From JANNOG01 sp050329415 (lineage in GTDB: Bacteria; Actinomycetota; Actinomycetes; Actinomycetales; JBBAYJ01): a stretch of 15,374 bases of DNA. This document shows positions 1-6,203 of the stretch, piece by piece. The notes beneath the pieces were generated by a model. It did no database searches. It was not told the DNA's origin and saw only the letters and a list, made by a program, of their open reading frames with translations. The stretch covers positions 1-15,374 of the forward strand of contig JBHJOS010000072.1 of the NCBI GenBank assembly GCA_050329415.1, given 5' to 3'. Position 1 is the stretch's first letter; each line of letters opens with the position of its first letter. Made by a program: the position numbers and the translations under genes.

Positions 1-1
1 C

Positions 2-2407
2 ACCGCGATCAACGGCGGGGACCTCTTCGACGTCGCGGTGACCACCGGCACCGGGATCATCGGCGCCACGACCGGCCTGGACTGGGCGATCCCCGCCGGG
101 GCCACCATCACCAGCGCCGCCAACGGCGACTCGGACACCGCCCTGCTCAGCGGCCTGACCGCCGTCGGCGGCCTCGGCGACATCCCCGACCTCACCAACG
201 CCGCCCAAGCCACCACCGGCGTCGTCAACTCCGTCGAGGCCTTCGCCAACAACGACCCCCTCGGCGTCGTCCGCGGCCTCGTCCAGGCCACCGACGCCGC
301 CACCGGCACCACTGACCAGGACACCTACAACCGGATCCTCACCAGCACCGGCGTCGTCCAAGCCCTCGCCACCCTCGACCCCAACGACCCCACCTCCTAC
401 AGCAACCTCGCCCTCGCCGTCACCACCGCCGCCGACTCCTACGGCGCCTTCACCTCACCGCCACCCCCCGAAGACGGCATCGTGCCGACCGGGTTGACCT
501 GGGACGACCTCACGGCGACCGACGGCGTCCTGCTGCCGACGTTCACGCCGGACGGCGGTCTCTACGCCGGTCTGCTCGATGAACAGACCACCCCGCCGAC
601 GGGGGGAACGCTCACCCTCCCTCAGGACGGCGGCAACGAACTGAACGTGACGAACTTCGGCTCGGAGAGGCTCCGTGACGACCGGTTCGGGGAAGTCGGG
701 TCGAAGACCACGTTGCAGGTCCAGCTCACGGGACCGGACGGGCAGCGGTTGCCCGTCCCGGATGACTTCGACACCTTCACCGACGGGGACTACACGGTGA
801 CGAACCAGGTCGTCGACCGGACCGCCGACGGGACGTCAGTCGTCGTCGAGCAGACACGGATACGAACGGACACCATGCAGGACGCCGGACCCGCGGACAC
901 CTCTCCCGACCCGCAACTCATCGGACGACTGGGGTTCATCAACAACGGCATCTCCTGGCGGGAGGTGAACCCGCTGGATCAGGGATTCTACGGCGCCAAC
1001 GACAACTCCTACGTCTTCCGCTCCGAGATCTCACGGCCCGTCGAGCCGGGTAACCCGGAGGAAGGAATCACGACCGGCGACGGGCGTGGGTCCGAGGTCA
1101 GGCTCGGCATGATCGAGACCGTCTTGGACGTCGAGTACACAGGCCCTTACCCGCACCGGTCGGGGTACGTGGTCCCGTCACTCGAGGACGGCGGCCCCGA
1201 TGTCAACCAGTACCTGCGGGACTGGGAGTCCGGTGCCGCGCGGCCGACGGCGTCCGTCCGTCTGGTCGGCGACCCCGGTGATGCCGACAATGTGGGGATC
1301 ACCGGCGAGACCGCCCTCGAGGTGAACAACCGACTGAACGATCTGCAGCTCGTCGAGCTGCCGGACGGCTCGTACGGTGTCCGGGGCACGGTCAACGTGG
1401 CTCAGGGCACCGGCGGGGACGGGTTCGCGAGCGGGGTCATCGTCGGCGGGGGCAACCGCGGCGGTGGAGCGCAGAACGTCCAGAATCTTGTGCTGCCCCT
1501 CGTCACGTCGGACACCCTGACGTCGGCGTGGCAGGACGTGAACGGACCCGCGTACGCCCAGGACGGCGCTCGTTCGTATCCCCGGACGACCGATCCCGAG
1601 GACTCCGCCGAACTCTTCGACGAGAACGTGCCGCGCGTGTACGACGGGTCGACGCCGCCGGACGTGGTGAACGGCTATTACAACACGAACAACGGGATCG
1701 GCTGGCGACGCGTGGCGGAGACGGATCGCGCCCACTACTCGGCCGGCTCCTCGACCATGATTCAGAGAATCGACATCAACCAGGGCGACCCCGGCCAGGA
1801 GGGCGACCGCACCCCGGTCGGACAGGTTGAGGTCCTGACCGACGTCGAGTGGACCGCCGGTGTGCCGCATCGCCCGGGTTACCGCCTGCCGACGACGGAG
1901 ACCGGGGGCTTCGATGGCAACCAGTACCTGCGCGACTGGGAGGCCGGGACGGCACGCCCCGAGACCGTCGTCATGGGGGAGGCGTCGACCGACGGTGGCG
2001 TCACGTATCCACCTCGGAACCTGGCTGTGAACAACCTCGCGACGCAGGTGGACCTCGTGCCGCGCGGGGACGGGAACACCTACGACGTGCGGATCTCCGG
2101 CCAGTACAAGTACGGATCCGAGGGCGCGCCCGGCTGGGGCAACATCATGGGCGGAGGCGGAGCCGGGGGAGCCGAGGTCAACAGCGCCACGAACTTCGTG
2201 CTGCCGCTGTTGCGTCCCGAGGACGCGAACGCCTCCCAGGACCAGCGCGGACCCTCCTACCGGCGCCCGACGTACACGTCCCCGGAGTACCAGGACAACG
2301 GCACCAGCGATGACCAGCAGGACGGCACCACGCAGCAGGACGGCACCACGGAGTCGTCGGACTCGGAATGCCGCCTCATACTCGGGTTCTACGAGTGGTG
2401 CCCCTGA
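2..2407 (+). CDS. Large two-repeat protein of unknown function, 5' end outside window
   Basis: The frame is open from the first complete codon (position 2) to TGA at 2405-2407. The first possible start inside the window is GTG 38, but the frame reads through it, so the gene is probably cut by the window edge (at least 801 codons). I do not recognise the family. Up to about 470 the protein is Ala/Gly/Thr-rich and written almost only in C-ending codons. After a Pro-rich joint (SPPPPED) codon use becomes mixed. Two diverged copies of a ~190-residue unit follow (917-1510 and 1664-2215), sharing NNGIxWR, DVExT, PHRxGY and NQYLRDWExGxARP, each ending in a Gly-rich loop and an LPL strand. The tail holds a duplicated QQDGTT and ends with a Cys pair (ECRLILGFYEWCP). 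No membrane segment is visible in this part. A modular secreted or effector-type protein is possible, but that is inference. No immunity-like gene follows. Confidence 0.8.
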   Translation, partial: TAINGGDLFDVAVTTGTGIIGATTGLDWAIPAGATITSAANGDSDTALLSGLTAVGGLGDIPDLTNAAQATTGVVNSVEAFANNDPLGVVRGLVQATDAATGTTDQDTYNRILTSTGVVQALATLDPNDPTSYSNLALAVTTAADSYGAFTSPPPPEDGIVPTGLTWDDLTATDGVLLPTFTPDGGLYAGLLDEQTTPPTGGTLTLPQDGGNELNVTNFGSERLRDDRFGEVGSKTTLQVQLTGPDGQRLPVPDDFDTFTDGDYTVTNQVVDRTADGTSVVVEQTRIRTDTMQDAGPADTSPDPQLIGRLGFINNGISWREVNPLDQGFYGANDNSYVFRSEISRPVEPGNPEEGITTGDGRGSEVRLGMIETVLDVEYTGPYPHRSGYVVPSLEDGGPDVNQYLRDWESGAARPTASVRLVGDPGDADNVGITGETALEVNNRLNDLQLVELPDGSYGVRGTVNVAQGTGGDGFASGVIVGGGNRGGGAQNVQNLVLPLVTSDTLTSAWQDVNGPAYAQDGARSYPRTTDPEDSAELFDENVPRVYDGSTPPDVVNGYYNTNNGIGWRRVAETDRAHYSAGSSTMIQRIDINQGDPGQEGDRTPVGQVEVLTDVEWTAGVPHRPGYRLPTTETGGFDGNQYLRDWEAGTARPETVVMGEASTDGGVTYPPRNLAVNNLATQVDLVPRGDGNTYDVRISGQYKYGSEGAPGWGNIMGGGGAGGAEVNSATNFVLPLLRPEDANASQDQRGPSYRRPTYTSPEYQDNGTSDDQQDGTTQQDGTTESSDSECRLILGFYEWCP
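917..1510 (+). repeat. First copy of ~190-residue internal protein repeat
   Basis: This copy runs from LIGRLGFINNG to LVLPLVTSD in the large left-edge protein. Its landmarks recur in the same order in the copy at 1664-2215: NNGI-WR, a GN/GD-P acidic loop, VLDVE-T, PHR-GY, GG-D-NQYLRDWE-G-ARP, an N-NRLNDLQLV-like strand, a Gly-rich loop, N-VLPL. The duplication is old, because conservation is in the protein landmarks and not in the DNA. Confidence 0.75.
1664..2215 (+). repeat. Second copy of ~190-residue internal protein repeat
   Basis: This copy runs from VVNGYYNTNNG to FVLPLLRPE. It keeps NNGIGWRRV, VLTDVEWT, PHRPGY, GGFDGNQYLRDWEAGTARP, a VNNLATQVDLV strand, a GGGGAGG loop and NFVLPLL, matching the copy at 917-1510. 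The strongest match is NQYLRDWE-G-ARP, a probable structural core. Spacing between copies is about 150 bp of acidic/Pro linker. Confidence 0.75.
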
Positions 2408-2449
2408 GCGACATGACTGCGACGGGCCCCCGGACCCGCCGTCCCGGTC

Positions 2450-3718
2450 GTGTGGTCCGTCCTCGGCGCCGTGAGTGACGATCGGGTGCCGCAGGTCCTC
2501 GACGAGCGGGCGGCCCAGGCGGTCGTGGACCGGGTGAGGGAGCGCCTCGGTCACGACGTCGACCTCACGGACGTGGCCGGGGTCATCGTCGCCAGCGGCG
2601 ACCGGACCCGGATCGGCACCGTCCACGAGGGCGCCCGCCGGGCACTGGCGCACGGTGGCCCCGAAGTGGTTCCGGTCGAGGCGGCGGACCGGACGGCGGG
2701 CACGCTGCCAGGCGTCAACGCGCCGATCCGGGTCGCCGGCGAGATCGTCGGCGTGGTCGGCGTGACGGGGAAGCCGGCCCGGGCCGAGGCGGCCACGGCG
2801 TCCGTCGCCCTCGCGGTCGAGCTCATGCTCGACCAGCAGGCCTCGCAGGATGAGTGGGAGCGGCGCCGTCGGGCCCGGGGGCAGCTCGTCCTGGACCTCG
2901 TGGCCGGGAGGGTCGGAGAGGCCGACGGGAAGAGCCGGCTGGCGATGCTCGGCTGTGCGATGACGGAGCCGTTCCTCCTGCTGACCCTCGTCCTGGATCG
3001 GGCGGCGGTCGGAGGGTCCGTCCGGCAGTTGGACGCCGGCCAGCCGGGGTTGCTGCTCAGTCTCGACGCCCATGAGACTGCCTGGGTCATCGCCGGCGGC
3101 GGTCATCACGAGACGGCCCGGGTCCGGGTGGCCGAGGCGCGGCGGACGCTGGCCCGCCATGGCGTGCCGAACCGGCTGGTCGACGCGGGCACCGTGACGT
3201 CCCTGGTCGAGCTGGCGCGCCTGGCCCGGCGGGCGGCTCGCGCCCGCGGGGTCGTGCAGGCTGCCCTCCCGGCGTCCCGACCGGGTCCCCGGTCGGCGTC
3301 ACCGGGTGGCCGCGAGCCGGCGTCCGCGGCCGGGCACGACGTCACCGACGACCCGGGCGACGACACGACGCTGGCGGACCTGGAGCTCCCTGTCCTGCTG
3401 GCGGGCCTGGACCCGCTCGACCGCTGGGAGACCATGCGGCGGCTGCTCGGGGGGCTCTCCCGGGATCAGCGGCGGACCGTGGCCGCCCTTCTCGCCGCCG
3501 ACCTGGTGGTCACCCGGGCCGCCCGCGCGCTCGTCGTCCATCGCAATACGCTCCTCCAACGGCTCGATGCCATCACCCGGGTGACCGGCCGTGACCCGCG
3601 GCGGCTCGCCGACGCGGCAGCGTTCCACGTGGCGTTGCTCATGGCCGACGACGGCCCGGTGGGCAACCTGCCCACGTCCGGCGGACGGTCCCGCCCGGCG
3701 GGAGCGGAGCGATGCTGA
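2450..3718 (+). CDS. cdaR: CdaR/PucR-family transcriptional regulator (sugar-diacid type)
   Basis: The N-terminus (about residues 17-145) matches the putative sugar-diacid recognition domain of CdaR: an LD-xAQ-VVDRV opening, GVIVASGDRTRIGTVHEGA, INxPIRV-like (VNAPIRVAGEIVGVVGVTGKP) and an MLDQQ end. The middle resembles the degenerate GGDEF-like segment of the family. The C-terminus (about 345-405) is the PucR-type helix-turn-helix, with VTRAARALVVHRNTLLQRLDAI. Length is close to the usual ~385-400 residues. In E. coli CdaR activates glucarate/galactarate/glycerate uptake and catabolism; no such genes lie nearby, so the effector here is unknown. GTG 2450 is the first start in frame and GTG 2471 is an equally plausible alternative; neither has a clear Shine-Dalgarno sequence. 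The gene begins 42 bp after the repeat protein and converges with the downstream regulator. Confidence 0.85.
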   Translation: MWSVLGAVSDDRVPQVLDERAAQAVVDRVRERLGHDVDLTDVAGVIVASGDRTRIGTVHEGARRALAHGGPEVVPVEAADRTAGTLPGVNAPIRVAGEIVGVVGVTGKPARAEAATASVALAVELMLDQQASQDEWERRRRARGQLVLDLVAGRVGEADGKSRLAMLGCAMTEPFLLLTLVLDRAAVGGSVRQLDAGQPGLLLSLDAHETAWVIAGGGHHETARVRVAEARRTLARHGVPNRLVDAGTVTSLVELARLARRAARARGVVQAALPASRPGPRSASPGGREPASAAGHDVTDDPGDDTTLADLELPVLLAGLDPLDRWETMRRLLGGLSRDQRRTVAALLAADLVVTRAARALVVHRNTLLQRLDAITRVTGRDPRRLADAAAFHVALLMADDGPVGNLPTSGGRSRPAGAERC

Positions 3719-3733
3719 CCCCCCGGTGTCAGC
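3714..3733. terminator. Short inverted repeat spanning two convergent stop codons
   Basis: GCTGAC (3714-3719) and GTCAGC (3728-3733) form a perfect 6-bp stem with an 8-nt C-rich loop. It contains the TGA of the CdaR-type gene on the plus strand and the TGA of the response regulator on the minus strand. There is no T-tract on either side, so a bidirectional terminator is only a possibility; it may simply reflect two stop codons facing each other. Confidence 0.3.
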
Positions 3734-4388
3734 CGGACGCCGCCAGGTCGTCCACGATGCCCGCGTCCACCGCGAGGCGTGTGAGTTCGGTGCGTCGTCT
3801 GCGCCCGGTCTTCTCGCGGATGTTGTCCAGGTGCGACTGCACAGTGCGGACGCTGATGACGAGATTCGACGCGATGCCCTGGTCGGTGAGTCCCGCGGCG
3901 AGCAGCGCGAGCACCTCGGTCTCCCTGGACGTCAACGCCGCCGTGGCGGGTCCGGTCTCGTCCCCGCCGGGTCCGACCGTCGGCGGCAGATCGAGCCGGC
4001 CCCCGGCGGCCAGGGTCCGGACGGCCGCGACGATGTCGACCGCGTCGACGTTCTTCGTGAGGTAACCGCGGGCGCCAGCGGCCAGCGCGTCCGTCACGGT
4101 GGTCGGCCGGCCGGCCGCCGAGACGACGAGGACCACCCGGCCGGTGGCAGCCAGGCTCCGGACGCCGACGGGACCGTGCACCCCCGGAAGGTGGAGGTCG
4201 AGGACGACGACATCGGCGACCGGTGCCCCGGGGCGCCCCTCGGCCTCCGCCAGCGCCGCGATGGACCCGACCGCCGCCGTCACGCTGAGGCCGGGCGACG
4301 ACGTGACGGCCCCGACCAGGGCGTCCCGGTACAGCGGGTGGTCCTCGACGACGGCGACCGTGATGGTCGGGCCCGCCGGGTCGTCCAC
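3729..4388 (-). CDS. NarL/LuxR-family DNA-binding response regulator without adjacent kinase
   Basis: With GTG 4388 as start the protein is 219 residues, normal for NarL-type regulators. The receiver domain (about 8-125) has the acidic pair in VVEDHP (E15, D16), the phospho-acceptor Asp in VVVLDLHLPG (D64), the switch Ser in LVVSAAG (S90) and the conserved Lys in YLTKN (K112). The C-terminal GerE/LuxR helix-turn-helix (about 150-212) carries LTSRETEVLALLAAGLT and SVRTVQSHLDNI. The frame is open upstream to GTG 4490, but that 34-residue extension is low-complexity and precedes the receiver, so I prefer 4388. The gene lies 124 bp downstream of the VWA gene on the same strand. No histidine kinase adjoins it; the kinase at 13283-14530 has its own coupled regulator. 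Cross-talk with the Tad operon is possible but unsupported. Confidence 0.9.
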   Translation of the reverse strand: MDDPAGPTITVAVVEDHPLYRDALVGAVTSSPGLSVTAAVGSIAALAEAEGRPGAPVADVVVLDLHLPGVHGPVGVRSLAATGRVVLVVSAAGRPTTVTDALAAGARGYLTKNVDAVDIVAAVRTLAAGGRLDLPPTVGPGGDETGPATAALTSRETEVLALLAAGLTDQGIASNLVISVRTVQSHLDNIREKTGRRRRTELTRLAVDAGIVDDLAASG

Positions 4389-4440
4389 CGCACCAGCATG
4401 ACAGGGCCCGACCGGGTCCCGCGGGCACGCGCCGTCGGCC

Positions 4441-4459
4441 CGGCCGGATGGACCGGCCG
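4441..4459 (-). terminator. GC-rich hairpin downstream of the VWA gene
   Basis: CGGCCGG and CCGGCCG form a perfect 7-bp stem around the 5-nt loop ATGGA. It lies 54-72 nt past the VWA stop codon and 53 nt before the response-regulator GTG at 4388. It has no T-tract. It could terminate or attenuate read-through between the two minus-strand genes, or act as a leader structure; only the pairing is seen. Confidence 0.35.
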
Positions 4460-4484
4460 CGGGGGTCGTCGGTGCGCGTCCGGA

Positions 4485-4520
4485 CGTCACTCGTCTGTCG
4501 CCCGGACGGGCGTCACTCGT
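4485..4520. repeat. Direct repeat CGTCACTCGT, 26-bp spacing
   Basis: CGTCACTCGT occurs at 4485-4494 and 4511-4520, each preceded closely by CCGGACG. The right copy overlaps the stop codon of the VWA gene. This looks like a small local duplication of the 3' end of that gene; binding of a regulator is an alternative with no further support. Confidence 0.35.
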
Positions 4521-5880
4521 ACGCCGGCCCCTCCTCCCGGCCGGTCCGCGACCGGTACCGGCGGTACAGCAGGATCGCCGCCGCCCCGAGGCCGAGTGCC
4601 GCCAGCACCAGGTACAGCCCGGTGAGGTCGGGCGGAGCCGGGGGCAGGTCGGCCGCGTCGGCCCGGGCGGCTGCCGCGTCGTCGTCCGGCCGGGCCGACG
4701 GCGTCGGGGTGGGCAGAGTCACCCGGTCGTGCACCACGTCCAGGACGAACGGGTGCTCCAGCTCTTCCGGGAAGCCGACGACCTCGACCGAGAGGTAGTA
4801 CGCCCCCGCTTCGAGCACGGCGCCCGAACCGACGGCCTCGCCGTCCAGCTCGCTCGTCCCGACGGCGAAGGTGGCAGCCTGACCGCGGCCGGTCGTCGTC
4901 AGCACCTCGCGCGTGACCACCCGCGCGTTCTCGTCGTTCCAGGTGAGCTGGACGCCGGCGCCCTCCGGCACGGGGTCGCCGGTGGCGATGGTGAGTCGGG
5001 CGGTCACGGACTCGCCCTCGAGCGCCCGCACCGAGTACCAGCGCACGTCGTCGTTGCGGATCCCGTCGAGGTAGGAGCCGACCGTGAGCTCCTGAGCGTC
5101 GATGAGCGAGGGTCCCCCGTCGACCGGCGTGCCCCGTGCCTCGAAGGCGTTCTGCGCCCGCTGCTGGGCGGCGGTGAGTTCGGCGCCGAGGTCCTCGACG
5201 TCGGACACGTTGATGAAACGGCCGCCGGTCGCCTCGGCGACGCATCGCAGCTGTCGCCGCCCGGCGGGCTCCACCTGGAGACCCACGACCTCGATGCGGA
5301 TCCCGTTGCGGCCGAGGCGGTCAGCGACGTCGCACGGCGGCGGCCCGAGCCCGTCGTCGAAGCACTCGTCCAGGCCGTCGGAGACGACGACCATCGCACC
5401 CCGGCGGTCGTCGGGCAGGTCGGCCGCACCCTGCTCCAGGGACAGTCCCAGCGGGGTCTCGCCGAGGGCCTCCGTCGCGGCGATCCGCGACCGCAGCCGG
5501 TCCTGGTCGCCGGCCGCGACCGGGACGACGTTCTCCGTGTCCTGGCAGGCCCGCTCCTTGTCCCGGCTGGGCACGCGGTGCCCGAAGACGCGCAACCCGA
5601 CCGGGATCTCGGACGGCAGGGAGTCCACCAGCCGGACCAGGGCGTCCTTCGCCGTCGCGATCCGGGTGGAGCCCGCACCGTCGGGCTCCCTCATCGACCC
5701 GGAGGCGTCGAGGACCAGCAGGAGGGCGCCGGGCACCTCGATCGGGGGCGCCGAGCCGTCCGCGGGCGCGGCCGAGGCCGGCGACGTCGCGCTGGCCGCG
5801 GGGTCCGCGGGCGTCGTGGCGACCGCCGGCGGGGCGGCCAGCAGGATCGCGGCGACGGCCAGGATCGGTGTCCTCAGCAC
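4513..5880 (-). CDS. Secreted, C-terminally membrane-anchored VWA domain protein
   Basis: The chosen start, GTG 5880, gives 455 residues and opens with a signal peptide (LRTP, a hydrophobic run, APPAVA). A Pro/Ala/Ser-rich spacer leads to a von Willebrand A domain (about 50-250) with a complete MIDAS metal site: DASGS (D58, S60, S62), T142 in GETPLG and D168 in VVVSDGLDEC. Next is a predicted beta-sandwich region (about 280-395; WYSVRALEGESVTARL), an acidic Pro/Ala linker, a transmembrane helix (about 418-438) and an RRYRSR cytoplasmic tail. The domain should face outside, anchored in the membrane. Such VWA proteins bind partner proteins through the metal site; the ligand here is unknown. The gene is divergent from the Tad operon across 134 bp, so shared control is plausible. 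The frame is also open further upstream (ATG 5958, GTG/ATG beyond), but those starts would bury the signal peptide. Confidence 0.88.
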   Translation of the reverse strand: MLRTPILAVAAILLAAPPAVATTPADPAASATSPASAAPADGSAPPIEVPGALLLVLDASGSMREPDGAGSTRIATAKDALVRLVDSLPSEIPVGLRVFGHRVPSRDKERACQDTENVVPVAAGDQDRLRSRIAATEALGETPLGLSLEQGAADLPDDRRGAMVVVSDGLDECFDDGLGPPPCDVADRLGRNGIRIEVVGLQVEPAGRRQLRCVAEATGGRFINVSDVEDLGAELTAAQQRAQNAFEARGTPVDGGPSLIDAQELTVGSYLDGIRNDDVRWYSVRALEGESVTARLTIATGDPVPEGAGVQLTWNDENARVVTREVLTTTGRGQAATFAVGTSELDGEAVGSGAVLEAGAYYLSVEVVGFPEELEHPFVLDVVHDRVTLPTPTPSARPDDDAAAARADAADLPPAPPDLTGLYLVLAALGLGAAAILLYRRYRSRTGREEGPAYE

Positions 5881-5886
5881 GAGCGC

Positions 5887-5892
5887 ACGATA
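5887..5892 (-). promoter_or_regulatory. -10 element (TATCGT) for leaderless VWA transcript
   Basis: On the minus strand TATCGT fits the actinobacterial TANNNT -10 motif. It ends 6 nt before GTG 5880, which would put transcription start at or next to the start codon. No Shine-Dalgarno precedes that GTG. Leaderless genes with this geometry are common in Actinomycetota. No convincing -35 is visible. Confidence 0.5.
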
Positions 5893-5940
5893 CGAAGCCG
5901 CGCCGCTCGGGCCGAGTCCTCGGAGACCCTTTCGACAGAA

Positions 5941-5958
5941 ATGGGTGGAAACACCCAT
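5941..5958. promoter_or_regulatory. 18-bp perfect inverted repeat, candidate operator
   Basis: ATGGGTG-GAAA-CACCCAT is a perfect 7-bp inverted repeat with a 4-nt centre. It lies between the divergent VWA gene and the Tad operon, 61 bp from the VWA start and 56 bp from ATG 6015. The position suits a dimeric regulator controlling one or both promoters. I do not recognise it as the site of a known regulator. An RNA hairpin in the Tad leader is the alternative. Confidence 0.5.
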
Positions 5959-6002
5959 GTACAGGGAGTAACAGTCCTCGGCCATTCTCGTGCCGGTCGA
6001 CG

Positions 6003-6008
6003 AAAGGA
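6003..6008 (+). promoter_or_regulatory. Ribosome binding site opening the Tad operon
   Basis: AAAGGA sits 6 nt before ATG 6015. It is the best-placed Shine-Dalgarno in the intergenic region and fixes the start of the first, otherwise weakly supported, small gene. Confidence 0.7.
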
Positions 6009-6014
6009 ATCGTC

Positions 6015-6203
6015 ATGCCGGAACCGCTGGTCGGCACCCCGGCCGAACGGGCTGCCCGCGCCGCCACAGCCCTCCGTCGTCGGGAACGGCAGGCGCCGAC
6101 AGCTTCTCGCCCGGTGGGTCCGGGGACCCATCCGGTGCCCACCGGGGGCTGCTTCGCTGCTGCCGGGTCGAGGCAGGGACTCTCAGCCGGGGGTGACGCG
6201 TGA
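6015..6203 (+). CDS. Small 62-residue protein heading the Tad operon, unknown function
   Basis: ATG 6015 has a good Shine-Dalgarno and the stop overlaps the next start as GTGA, so translation is probably real and coupled. The product is basic in its first half (AERAARAATALRRRER) and Pro/Gly-rich after, with a single Cys (GGCFAAAG). It has no hydrophobic segment, so it is not the Flp pilin one would expect at this position in a Tad locus. I do not recognise a family. It could be a regulatory leader peptide, a small cytoplasmic partner of the machine, or a start-coupling open frame without a protein role. Confidence 0.6.
   Translation: MPEPLVGTPAERAARAATALRRRERQAPTASRPVGPGTHPVPTGGCFAAAGSRQGLSAGGDA

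Noticed and set aside
38..2407. GTG 38 as the true start of the repeat protein
   Set aside because: The frame is open to the window edge, no ribosome binding site precedes GTG 38, and the codon pattern continues unchanged upstream of it, so the gene is most likely cut by the window.
2421..2443. Possible terminator after the repeat protein
   Set aside because: Only a 5-bp GACGG/CCGTC pairing with a large loop and no T-tract; this occurs by chance easily in such GC-rich DNA.
1178..3160. 660-codon open frame on the minus strand
   Set aside because: It is antisense to the repeat protein and the CdaR-type gene. Its product is a low-complexity Arg/Pro/Gly/His-rich string with no domain, and it spans two genes with clear coding evidence on the other strand.
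3729..4490. Longer form of the response regulator starting at GTG 4490
   Set aside because: The extra 34 residues are low-complexity Pro/Gly/Ala/Arg and precede a receiver domain that begins normally after GTG 4388. The extension also covers the hairpin at 4441-4459.
5960..5988. Housekeeping -35/-10 pair for the Tad operon (for example CATTCT at 5983-5988)
   Set aside because: CATTCT lacks the TA of the -10 motif and no acceptable -35 lies 16-18 nt upstream, so I do not assign a promoter.
6015..6203. The 62-residue protein as a possible Flp pilin
   Set aside because: It has no hydrophobic helix and no Gly plus Glu(+5) prepilin motif; it is basic and Pro/Gly-rich.
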